From Spinacia oleracea (Eukaryota; Streptophyta; Magnoliopsida; Caryophyllales; Amaranthaceae): 64,000 bases of DNA. Both the position numbers and the translations under genes were made by a program. The notes beneath the pieces were generated by a model that worked only from the letters and a program-made list of their open reading frames with translations, ran no database searches and was not told where the DNA came from. This document shows positions 32,101 to 43,773 of this stretch, in pieces. Numbering within the stretch: position 1 is the first letter of the stretch; each line of letters starts with the position of its first letter. The DNA lies in contig NC_079489.1 in NCBI RefSeq assembly GCF_020520425.1, forward strand, positions 15,462,001-15,526,000, read 5' to 3'.

Positions 32101-35100
32101 TAGCGTGCAAAGCCGTGGTGGAGTATATAGTTCTGATGAACTGATGAAGTCATAGATATAATAATTTGACCTCTAGTTTTCAGAGGAGTAAACTATTTAC
32201 CTCAAATAAATATTGGGATGATATGAGCACCTCTATAATTGTAAATAAATTCGCGCGAACCGAGAAACATCTAATTTATTTATAATATTATTAGTATAAA
32301 TGTGAGTTGAGCATAGAGGGATTGAATGTCAACTATTAGATTCCCGCGATTATCATCAAGAAACACTATTTTATAAACTAAATCAATCAAACATCATGTC
32401 TTAAATAATATCATCTATGGAGTACCACTTTGAAGATTCCTAAATATGCTTCATCAAAGTAAGCAAATAAACCTTTTGAAAATGTAGCATTCAGAAACGA
32501 TAAGGAGAAAATGATTCATAGGATGTCAATAGAAAGGGGAAAAAATTGACATAATAAAATATGTTTTCTAGAAAATTGAATGATCTATATTTTATACAAT
32601 AACGTCTAGGATATGATTAATTTGTTCTTTTGGCCGTGAGATGTAATGGACCAAATCAAAATGGCTCTTAAAACCTCTTCGCTTCCCTTTCCATGAAATA
32701 GAAGATGGTCGTCCCATTGTTGTCCCGTTATCGTTTCCAGGTCAATTGGAAACAACCTCTTCGCTTCCCTTTCCATGAAATAGAAGATGGTCGTCCCATT
32801 GTCGTTTCCAGGTCAATTGGAAACAACCTCCCTGCAATTGCAGGGGTAAGGTTGCGTACGTCTGACCCCCCCCCCCCTACCCCGCTTCTTGTGGGAGCCT
32901 CTTTGAGGCAATGGGGTAATGATAATGAACATCTAGGATATGTATAGAAAGGAAATAAGGAAAATGAAAGCATTCCCTCCCTTTCTTTTTGTTTTCCCCA
33001 TATTTGTTAATGGAAATTTCAGAAAGTTTTCCCATTTAGAAGCCAGGTGTAATAAGATTGTTACTGCCAATCCTGTATTGCCCGAGGGCATTTAACACTG
33101 CTAGAAATCGGATGTATATGGTAATTGAGGATCTGAGCTTGACAAATTACTGCTTTTTTTGCGCATACAGAGTATTGAGATGATAAACTTATGTACTTTA
33201 GATTCTTAGGTAGTAGCAACTAGCAAAAGAATTTAATTGCTACGTCGGTCTGTATAGGTTACTCTTCAATAACTTAGATTATGTTAGTGGTGCCAAATAG
33301 CGGTCACCTCTTTTCTGTATTAGCGAAAAGGAAAAAGCTACAGAGTACATGTTAGGTGGTTGTGGGCCCACTTTCAGATAACTTGCTTCCTTGTTAGGCC
33401 CGAGTTCGTACAAAAGACTCTTTAGAAAAAAAAATTGTCGTTTATGTTTGTTTTTTGGCGGTTCCTTACAATTTAATCCTCCTTATAAAGCTTTTTTATG
33501 AATCTTATTTTGAGCTACATTCCAGAAAACTTATACCGTCTTGAGGGAGTCTGACATCAGACAACGCCAAGAAGAGAGTATTTCACATGTATCCTCTGTG
33601 CTATCCATTTCCAGAGTCGCCGCAAGCGTATTGCTTTGTCATTATAAATGGTACAGACTTCTTTGTTCTAGCTTTTTCTTATTTGCTGTTTCTTATCGTG
33701 TGAGCTTCTATATTTCTGTGTTTTGCGAATCACATTTCTGTTATGTATGTCCGTGTAATATATTGTTGAGAACTACCTTATGTTGATCTACTGCGATAAC
33801 TGTATTTCTCTTTTTAGGAATGTTAGTCAGTTGCACGATGAATGGTTTGCCGATGAAGAAAGGGTTCGAAGGTCGGTTGGCCTGCTTAGCAAATCAGTAA
33901 TTTTGTTCCCAAATGACAGTGAAGTGAGTTCTTCACCTGAAACACTGTGTCATAAATTTTGCATGTGTTTGCTTGTGATGTTCTCTTATCAATTGCGTCC
34001 TTTCCGGAATGTGTGATATCTTGGCAGATGACTTGTGGAATCTGTTTCGACTCCTATCCTCGTGACCAGATACATTCAGCTGCTTGTGGTCACCCTTATT
34101 GTACAACTTGCTGGAAAGGTTGGCCCCAATTTGGTTTATCCTCATCGATCTTTCTCCAAATAGAAAATAAAATGTTCCCCATAGTATGTTTTGTATTTTT
34201 TGTTAATCTTCGGATATGTTGCCTTATTAAGGTGACATGGTAGTTTTCTAATGCATGTTCATTTCCATTGGAGTTAATTACTCACTTTCTTTTTGCGTTA
34301 AAACAATAATGGATTAACTATTACAGCCTAATTAATTCTGCATTTTTAGTTAATATCAATTGATTCAAATCTAGGGTCAACAGAGAACAACACCTCTCTG
34401 TTATTTCAGGGATAAGGTTGTATTTTTCCGCCCATTGCACCCTGGCCCAGGAGAATCTCTTTGGAGGCATTGGGGTTATCTTTTTTGGTGATTTATCTAA
34501 TGCTGAGACTTCATTGACTGATCTTTGAAAACTTTGCACTCAGATAACTCTTTCCATTTTGTAGAGTTTGTCAAACTTCTAAGAATTTTAGAAATTGTGG
34601 TTTACTGTTCTACTCTAATTAATGGTAAGAATAGATCAACTTCCTGATTTACTGCTGAGCTTACTGTAACGTAACTCAGTGCATAAGCGGTTGCTATACA
34701 GAAGTAGCGGTAAATAACTGCAAAGTAGAAAATTGAATTATTGGACTCCTTTGGCAAATTGAAACACCCTGAACTGAAAGTTGGACAATGTGAAACTGAT
34801 GGAGTTATATTGTATATGTGACAAATCAGCTCCTCTCTCTCGTACGCATGCGTGTGCATGCAAAAATTACTTTTTTTTTGGGTTTCATTTAACATCTGTC
34901 GTACATCTAAGCAACATAATTGCTTGTCTGCATGCATCTCTGTTTTTTCCGCTGAAAGTATTGGTATTTAATTGGATCTACATTGCAGGTTATATTACTA
35001 CAGCTATCAATGATGGTCCAGGATGCTTGTTACTGAGATGTCCCGATCCAGCTTGCTGTGCTGCAGTTGGTCAGGACATGATCCTCAAACTAGCATCAGA

Positions 35101-36192
35101 CGAAGATAGAGAGAAATATTCTCGCTATTTTGTTAGATCTTACATCGTGGACAAGAAAAAGGTGGATTTTCTATATTATATTGAATTGCTGAATTTTTTT
35201 CTACGATTCAATCTACTTTAGTGTGGAGACTGAAGTGTTGAGTATTAGGGTTCTGTAATATTTGACCTGTGCCATGCATTATGGTCAAGTATGTTGTTGA
35301 TGGATGCATTTTTTGAATCTGGTAATATTTTGTGATTTGTTGATATGTTTGCAATTGACTCGTGACTTGACGTGTGACACTTTACAGAAAAAATTGCGGA
35401 AGTGGATAAGTTTTGTCCTTGTCTAGTGCGGGTGATCTCTGTTTCCAGTGATTAGGATTATTCAATTTTGTTGACTCTTTTTTCAGCTGTGTTTGCTGCT
35501 TCTCCTTGCTGTAAAATTTATTGATTTCCTGTACGGGATACTAATGATTCTCTTGTTACTTGAAGTCATTGCTGTTTGTTTTGAACCGCAATTTTGCTCA
35601 GCTTTTGAGCATGGTCATGTCATGTCTGGTGGTGTACATGGTTATATGGTGTTTTATAGTACTCATCCAGGCATGGGCTTGCGATCAATTGGGAAAATGT
35701 TCAAAATTTTGACTGGCCTGCTTTTATTCTATGCTTGAAACTTATGTTTAGAAGGAACAGAATATTGCCATCACTTTTGACCTATTTCCAATACATTATA
35801 CGTAGGGCTGTCAAAAACTGACCCGATCCAACCGATTTCTAACAAAAACCGAAGTGACCCGAGAAAGAAAATTCACACATTCAATCCGCATAAGCATAAT
35901 GGCCTCGTACAACTACATTATATGATTATACCCGAACCGATTATACCCGACCCGTAACCAACCGATGACCTGATTTGACACCCCTAATTATACGTCTAAG
36001 CAGATTTTTTCATTTTTTATTTTAAGTTTCTTTTTATGTTAGTTGTTTTGCAGATATTTGACCTCACCTGAGAATTTTATAGCTGATTTTTAGCCTTACA
36101 GTAACCTGAAAACGAGTTAGATCAAATTTTATATATCATGGTATAGCTGTCACAAATATTAGAAGCGTACTATATGTTTATGTTTATGTTTA

Positions 36193-36260
<68 letters not shown>

Positions 36261-39200
36261 CCATTCAGGCGGCATCAAGTATCATTGATTTTGGTCGTTT
36301 ACAACTTGCTGAATATCTGTTGCTGCAAGTTTGAAAACCGATGCATCTACTTATGCATAGCGTATTAGCCAATATTTCAAAATTTCGGTGTTCTTTGACT
36401 GAACGGCTTCCATTTACCTTTCCTGGAATGTTACGCTTAGTTATTTTCCATTTTATTTTTTGTGGAGATTTTTCTAGTTGTTGGGTCCAGTCTGTCCAGA
36501 GCTTATTGATATATGGAGCGTTTGGAGTTAAACAGTTTTTAGGTGACAATCTTTGGGGGCAGGAAACATTTCTGTGGGCTTCTACAAGAGAACGTAAATG
36601 ATACGATGATGTTTCAAATGTTTTGATGTTCTTTTAAATGCTTTTATCTCCTTTTGCAGATCTCAATGTTTGCATCTGCTCACCACTTCACTGTCTTCAT
36701 CTAAGTTCATAGTCCAGTAAACCTAGCCGCATTCTGTTGTGGAATACTTTGTGTAGAGAACTACTTGTTGCTTTGAACTTGTAATTTAATTGATTTATGG
36801 TGGTGGATTTTGAGCCTTGGATGTATGAATATGATGATTTATCAGTTCCTTGCTTTGTTCTTTCTATCTAATCTCTTATAATTTCTTTTCATTGCCTCCA
36901 GACCAAGTGGTGTCCAGCACCAGATTGTGAAAATGCAGTAGAATTTGAACTTGGAAGCAACGTTTATGATGTTACATGCTTATGTTCACATCCATTTTGC
37001 TGGAATGTAAGCTTTCAGGATTGATTTATGGCTCTTTTACCTTGTTCCCTCCCTTTTCAAAAGGAAAAATGACCTGTTTATATGGCAAAAAGTTAGTTGT
37101 TAATAGCTGTTAAAAATTTGATCTGTCACGGGCAGATAACTGAATGGAAGTACAACCTTCCTGGTACCACCATGCTGGGTTGTTTATTTCATTTTAGATT
37201 GAATACGTTCTGTTTCTGTTCAGGCAACTGGTTATGCTTTGAAGCCGGGGGGTGGGGGGATAAGAGGAAAACATCCATTTGTTTGTGTTTGTTACTTACG
37301 AAGTATAATTGTGAAATATCTTATTTTAGTATGAGTACGTTGCATCTTTTAAGTATCAATCATATTTGTGATTCATTAATTTTCTTAATTTTTGAAGTAT
37401 TTCATGATGGAAATTGAGTCGTGTGGCTGTACTGTTTGCAGTGTACAGAAGAAGCTCATCGTCCTGTGGACTGCAGCACTGTGGCTAAGTGGATTTTGAA
37501 GAATAGTGCAGAATCTGAAAATATGAACTGGTATGATTCTTTTTTGATGTCACTGGTGTTTGCGGTTCTGACAATGTTCCGGAGTTTTACTTTTTCCCTA
37601 CATACTTCATTTTTCTTTATTTATTGAAAATGGAGTTCTCAATGGATGACTTTGACCAATGTTAGTAAAAATTATAAAAAGGTGATATTTTGAAAGTATA
37701 CAACAAAGCCAATCTGTCAGGATCCCACATGAGTATATTTTTTCTTACGTAGTAATCGCAATATATGGTCAAATGTAGTGCGTGTACAGTGTACAAACCC
37801 AATTGTTAAAGACCGACCCAAATAGTTTAATTTTATCTTAGCTGACTAATAATGAACAAGATTTAAGGAAAGGGAGGAAAGGTCATACTTATATTCCATC
37901 TCCTTCATGTATTAATTTGGTGCTAATCTGCTTCATACTTTCAGGATTCTGGCTAATTCAAAGCCTTGTCCGAAGTGCAAGCGTCCAATAGAGAAGAACC
38001 AGGGATGCATGCATATGTCTTGCACCCCACCATGCAAGTTTGAGTTTTGCTGGTAAAGAATAATTTAGTGTTGATATTGTAAACAAAATGCTGAAATGTA
38101 TCTGTTTTTATATGTTTCTGTATTAAATGTCCTTTTTGTTGTTGAGGATTACCAAACATCAAATTTTTTTTTCTTCTTTTTCTTTCTCTCTCCTTTTCTC
38201 ATTCTGCAAGGTTTACACTCTGGTTTAAGTGGTTGTTTTCAGTATTTGTTGATTGAACCACATTTCCTTCCAGGCTGTGCCTTGGTGCTTGGTCTGATCA
38301 CGGTGAAAGGACGGGTGGTTTTTATGCATGTAACCGTTACGAAGCTGGAAAACAAGAGGGATTGGTAACAGAGACCTCTGATATTTGACTGGTATAAGAT
38401 CATATGTTTATCTTTATGGTACAGATAATAATATTTCCATGTGTCCTTGTTCATTTCTTTAGTATGATGAAGCTGAAAAGAGGAGGGAAATGGCAAAGAA
38501 TTCTCTTGAGAGATATACACATTATTATGAACGATGGGCAAGCAACCAAACAGTAAGGAAAACTAGCTTCTTTTGGCCGTTTATTTTCTCTGATTCAGTG
38601 AATGCTGTAGAATGTCTTCATGTAAAATAAATATCCTCCTGCTGTTTACGTTGTTGGTACTCTAATTTTAGTACTAAATAAGTTCTTTAGCTGAAGTTGT
38701 TAGTACTCTAATTTTTGGTGTGTAAAGCATTTATGTTTCTATTTTTTGTTATACTTACTCCGTTTTTTTAAAAAGTGCGACATTTGGACTTTCTCGCATG
38801 CCGATACACAAGTATGACCAATATCTTCAATTGTAGTTTAGTAAAAAATTTATAAAAAAATGATACTCTGAAAGTATAAACTGATATGTATCTAACAAGA
38901 CCCCACATGACCATATTTTTCCCTAGTTGAAAATCACAAAATATCGTCAAACACTGATGTGAATGTAAACATCAAAATGTTGCACTTATAGAAAAACCGA
39001 GAAAGTAGTTATGTTTATCAAAACTAAACTTGCTTTTCCTTTGGACCTATTGCATTATGAGTTTTTCATCTTTTGAATACAAAGCAATGGATCTATTGAT
39101 TTTCTGATCTTGTTATTTCATGTGTTAGATATGATTCCGAGCATATCATTTAATTGGTAGCTGAGGGATAGTTTTGCCCCTTGTGTACCTTGTCACTTTG

Positions 39201-41987
39201 ATTGGTGGGTAAATGGTGAATTTTTGTTTCTCTTTGCAGTCGAGGCAAAAATCTATTGCAGATTTGCACCAAATGCAGACCGTCCATGTAAGTAAGATTC
39301 AGTTTTACATTAAAAGTTAATATTGATTATTTTTCACCATATTGTTTTTGGTCTCATCTTAATACATCTTCTTTTAATGTTTCCTTGTCTTGCTGAACTC
39401 TTGTAAATTGTAATAGCTAAATGTGATTTTCCTAAAACGGCTCAATATGTATAGCCGAAGTTTAGAATTGCTAGATGTTTCGTACATTGAGCATTATATG
39501 GCTGTTGTCATGGTTTGGCATTTGTTGACTTGATATTGTGCCGGAACTGCTTATCTATTCCTGTATTAGTTCAACATCCGACAAATAATCTTACATCTTA
39601 CCTGCCATGCCTAGTTGCAATTATTGTAAGTATATTTTTATTCATATTCGTGATCTCATTTTCTTATTGATAAGTTTGATTTCTTATTAGAGCTGTATAT
39701 GGCCGGTTAGAAATTCCCTTGGTAAATGTAATTAATTGTTTTCTTATTTGACTGGTAATAACTCAACATTGAAACTCCTATGCACTTCTGTGTAGCTGTC
39801 TCTCTGAATTTATCTTGAGAGGCTTGTTTGTATTGAAGCCAAGAAAATTGTATATCTTTTCTTTCTGTTTGTTGTGTCCTGAGCAAGTGTACGTAATACA
39901 GAGGTTTGTGGTATCAGTGTTTTGTTCCCTCGAATCAATGTGCCTTTCCTGTTGTCCGACTTGTCCACCCCTCTATCCTCGCATTCCTTTCTTTTAGATG
40001 ATCTTCAGCTAGTCATGATAACAAATCGTCTGTATCTGGCACATTGTCTTTGCAAATTGTAGTGAAATGACATCTGTTTTCTGTAATTATTTGCAGTTAG
40101 AGAAGTTAAGTGACAAGCTGAAGGAACCTGAGTCACAACTCAAATTTATCATAGAGGCTTGGCAACAGGTGAAATGTGGAATTATTTTCCATTTGATGTG
40201 AGATGTTTAATTCGTTAAGAACTCCTGATGGTTTTAGATTTTATGCCATATGGTATTGCTTGTTATGAACTTTGACATCCTTCTGTAAAGAGGGCAGTGT
40301 GAAGGGAATGGAGAGCGAAAAGTCACACCTTTATGTAGAGAAAAAATGGAGGAGTATCGGTTATATCACTCCAAACAAATTCTTGGTCGAAGTCTAAGAG
40401 GGCCTGTGACATTTTCTTGTTCAAGCCCCATGTCTGTTCCCTCTTCATTTCTTTCTCCCCATTTATCCAGTCTATATGTTTGTCCCATTTGCATATTGTC
40501 ACATATCCTAGTGAGTAGTGCATGTCTTGCATATTGCTACTTTGGTGAACCCTATCCGCTAGTGCTGTAGTATTGATACATTTCCTTCTCAACGCAAGAA
40601 TTTGGATTAGTTTGTTTCTTATACTTTGAAGATTCGAAGTTCCATTCCTAGAGGGCGATCCATTTTGCATTCCACTATATTATCTATAATTGGTTAGTTA
40701 GGAGTTTATAAATTGGTTTGGTAGCGGGATTTTGTTGCGACACGAAAACCTCCATTAGGAATTCAGGTGTGCACCATGTCTATAAGTTGGCTGTGACTAT
40801 TGCGGTGCATCTGATATGGAAAGAAAGGAACAACATGATTGATGCATTTGAGCAACTTTTTTCCTATTTTTCTTAAAAATACAATTTTGATTATGCAGAT
40901 AATTGAGTGTAGGCGAGTGCTGAAATGGACGTATGCATATGGTTATTATTTACCTGAGCATGAAACTGCAAAGAAACAGCTCTTTGAGTATTCTCAAGGT
41001 AAAAATCATACCTATAACAATGTGGAGCTGGCTTGACTGCTCCGTCTAATTTCCAACTGTTTGTAGGTGAGGCCGAGGCTGCTCTTGAAAGGCTACACCA
41101 ATGTGCCGAGAAGGAACTATTAGTTTTCCTTGACGACGGTGTTTTTGATATAAACGTTACACCAGATTTTGGAACATTTCGGCCAAAGTTGGCTCAATTG
41201 ACCAGGTAACCATCTCGCAGCAGACTCTGGTGTTTTTGGTCTGGAAGGGTTGTCTGATGTGTGATTTATATGAATTGACCAAGTAATAAGTGTCTGTAAC
41301 TTTGTTAATTTCTTGCCAGATATGATGTTATTAGTTTGAGAACAGAGGAAGAGAGACATTGACGTTTAAGTCTTTTGTGGCAGATAATTTGTCTGTACAG
41401 ACATTCTTAATGAATCAAACTAGTGAGGTATATAGTGTATACGAGAGATGTATGATGTGGTCACTATTCTAGACTACTATTTTTACCAAAGGGTAGGGTT
41501 ATCTGGGTTACTTACTTCACCCGGACTCTTATTTCTTGCTATATTGCATGAAACTTTCCCACCATCAAAGAAAGGAAAAGGAAAAAGTAAGAGTGGTTCT
41601 GGTTAGTTCCTGAGCCGTAGTTGTGCTTTAAGTTCCTGCATCTGTATTATATGTTTTACCTAATAGCTATTGCCATGCAATTATCTCGGAAATGGAAATT
41701 TCTACCGATTAATCTCCAATTTATACAGGGTCACATGTTCATACTTCGAGAATTTGGTGAGAGCATTAGAAAATGGTTTATCAGAAGTTGATTCTCAAGC
41801 AGCCTCCAGCACTTCAGTAAAGAATGGAGGAGCGAAAGGAAAAGGGGGGAAAGGGAAAGGTTCTTCACGAACTGGTCGTGCTGTTGCCAGAAATATAGAT
41901 GATAGTGACCGTTGGAACTGTGATCGGTGTACTTATGCAAATCCCGATTCATCCAGTTTATGTCAGATGTGCCACCATCAACGGTGA
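29120..41987 (+). CDS. ARI8: ARIADNE-like RBR E3 ubiquitin ligase, 15 exons, 590 aa
   Basis: RING-between-RING ligases take ubiquitin from an E2 onto a RING2 cysteine and then pass it to the substrate. Exons: 29120-29296, 33526-33650, 33818-33923, 34028-34118, 34989-35161, 36902-37006, 37442-37530, 37945-38052, 38274-38364, 38463-38552, 39240-39287, 40097-40168, 40899-40998, 41067-41205, 41729-41987 (1773 bp, frame closed, all GT-AG). The N-terminus (1-59) is acidic. A UBA-like region with [12 protein letters not shown] follows. RING1 starts at C139 (CGICFDSY), the IBR is at about 228-275 (WCPAPDCE to [11 protein letters not shown]), and RING2 runs from C297, with the expected catalytic cysteine C315 in GCMHMSC. 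An Ariadne helical region ([21 protein letters not shown], in two exons' reach), a Gly/Lys linker and a C-terminal RanBP2-type zinc finger (566-590, [11 protein letters not shown]...CQMC) complete it. It is closest to Arabidopsis ARI7/ARI8. The exact paralogue is inferred. Confidence 0.95.
31730..32012. mobile_element. Stowaway MITE in ARIADNE intron 1 (283 bp)
   Basis: Inverted ends of CTCCCTCCGTCCCAGATTAG, TA on both sides (31728-31729, 32013-32014). The right terminus is present twice: a near-copy (gaagtgtaacaactaatctg and ggacgga) at about 31946-31972 precedes the true end at 31983-32012. Confidence 0.92.
32673..32930 (+). repeat. SINE-derived segment with internal tandem duplication, ARIADNE intron 1
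   Basis: A unit starting CCTCTTCGCTTCCCTTTCC and ending in CAATTGGAAACAA occurs twice (32673-32754 and 32755-about 32826). The second runs into GGGGTAAGGTTGCGTACGTC, a C-run and GGGAGCCTCTTTGAGGCAAT, a 3' module typical of plant tRNA-derived SINEs. Confidence 0.6.
34372..34485 (+). repeat. diverged SINE 3' module, ARIADNE intron 4
   Basis: GGTCAACAGAGAACAACACC, GGGATAAGGTTGTA and TCTCTTTGGAGGCATTGGGG line up in order with the intron-1 SINE segment at 32810-32920, at lower identity. It is an older copy of the same family. Confidence 0.55.
35803..35986. mobile_element. hAT MITE in ARIADNE intron 5 (184 bp), 8-bp target duplication
   Basis: TAGGGCTGTCAAAAACTGAC faces ATTTGACACCCCTA at the right end. 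The flanking 8-bp duplication ATTATACG is perfect (35795-35802, 35987-35994), the hAT signature. Confidence 0.88.
36185..36257. repeat. (TA)n microsatellite, ARIADNE intron 5
   Basis: About 73 bp of nearly pure TA with one C interruption. It is probably polymorphic. Confidence 0.95.
37645..37785. mobile_element. remnant of a Stowaway-like MITE, ARIADNE intron 7
   Basis: The segment aaaattataaaaaggtgat... and CCCACATGAGTATATTTTTT aligns with the interior of the element at 38758-39005. The terminal inverted repeats are no longer recognisable. Confidence 0.5.
38758..39005. mobile_element. Stowaway-like MITE, ARIADNE intron 10 (248 bp)
   Basis: CTCCGTTTTTTTAAAAAGTG at the left mirrors CACTTATAGAAAAACCGAGAAAG at the right, with TA on both sides. 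Its interior is shared with 22748-22917 and 37645-37785. Confidence 0.7.
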
Positions 41988-43450
41988 AGACTTCTCTCAC
42001 TGAAGCAATCCTTTGGACTATCATGTTGAAGTTGTTAAGAGAGTTTTGAGAAGGCAGCCCATGTCCCATGGATGTGTAAAGTAGCACTCCCCTTGATTTG
42101 TGCATGTATTAAAGAGGCTTGTAAATAATATCTTCTTATTGATAACGCCCATCAGATTATAATGCATCATTGCTATATCTATATCTACATCTATATCTAT
42201 GTCATATAATCATATGTGTGATGTTAACCGACAAGAGGGGCGTTTCTCTTTCACAGGAAACCTTGCACAATCTTAGGTGAATTCGTGGACTTGTGTCGCA
42301 TTGATTGGCGTTTTGTTTATGGTTAACGGTATAGGAACTTTTTGTTACGTTTTAACATTTGGTTAGTATGGTTTGCATAATTTTACAGGGCCTTGGATAA
42401 TGAAATCAACCTAGCATTTCTGTTAGGAGAAATATCAGAACTACCTTCCTTATAACCGTTGGATTTTGTTGAAGTTTTTTAAACATGTGGTTAGTGATTA
42501 TGATTAGTTTCTTTTGCATGAAATCACCTGTGTACTATGAAATTGTGTTTCTTTCTATTGCTTGTTTATCATCTCTGGGTGAGGTTGTGGTCTACGACAG
42601 TATCATGGTCGGCACTCGGCAGAAGGGGTTGTTATGGTTGTTTTTTTGTAAAGAAAATTGGTGGAACAAACTAAATAGAACGACTGAAGTATATTACATG
42701 CTTATATGAAGAGTTTTATTTATGTACTTTTGAAAGTAGTGTTCGCCCTAATTAGCATCAATCATGCTTGAAATGAGCCACCCTATAGTTTATCTTGTTT
42801 ATCTTGGGGCTACCATCAACTTATCGGTCGGTGGTAAGTCTACTTTTTCTTGTTTGTCCTTGTTTTTAACTAGTTTTAGATTGTTGCTTTTGCTTACAAT
42901 AGATCTCCAGTTTTATTCGTATTTTGATTTATATTTCGGGTTTTTTCGTTCTCTCTTCTTTAATGTTTAAAGTTTTTGTTTCTTTGTTTTGTTTTGGATC
43001 GTTGATGGAAATGCAATGTGGTATTGCTGGAGAGGTTTGGTCAAGTTTGATCTTCGTCTACAATCAATTGACTTAAATCGAAAGCCACCCCTAAATTACG
43101 ATATAAGGTTGAATCGAATAACAATATGGAAGAGCGCATGCAGAACTGTGAAATCTCGTCGAGAACAATCATAGTTTTGCCAATATTAGAGTTCAACATG
43201 ATGATTTTATATTTTTATATGTAGTTATTTTGTCAATTAGATGTTTTATGACTTTTGAATGTTTTGACCGATCACTAATTTTTTAAGAAAGCATTTTTCT
43301 TAAAAATTATACTATGTATATATATATTTTTATTTTAGTTTATTTTTATAACGTTTTGTCTCTTTTTTATTCTTCCTAAATTCTTTCGTGGGGAGAACAA
43401 AGATAGAGTGTGTAGTGGTTTTGAGAATCCTTCACTTTCTTGTTGTATAC
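41988..43450. other. ARIADNE 3' end and intergenic spacer, no gene seen
   Basis: The first ~180 bp are probably the 3' UTR of the ARIADNE gene (AATAAT-like signals near 42125). A TATCTA-type microsatellite lies at 42174-42200. The rest is T-rich and has no protein-like frame. Confidence 0.5.
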
Positions 43451-43691
43451 TCCCTCCGTCCCTTAATACTCGCACCGTTTTGACTTTTTGCACTATTCAC
43501 ATAATTTATTTTGATTCTATTTTATTTTTAGTATGTGAAAACAAATGTTAGTATATAATATATTATTGGCTTCATCTTAATATATATTTTCAAAATATTA
43601 ATATTTTTATAAGTTTTATATTAGTGGTTAAAGTTATGCATTGGCAAGCGTTTTCAGTCAAAACGGTGCGAGTATTAAGGGAAAGAGGGAG
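43451..43691. mobile_element. Stowaway MITE in the FMO promoter/leader (241 bp)
   Basis: CTCCCTCCGTCCCTTAATAC at the left mirrors GTATTAAGGGAAAGAGGGAG at the right, and the arms continue through CTCGCACCGTTTTGAC / GTCAAAACGGTGCGAG. TA flanks both sides. Its right end is 82 bp before the FMO start codon. Confidence 0.93.
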
Positions 43692-43773
43692 TACGACTCT
43701 ACGAGTACCATACAAAAAGTCAACGCCCATTCTTGAAGAGTTGTAGTAATGCCGTCCTACACTAAACCCAAGG

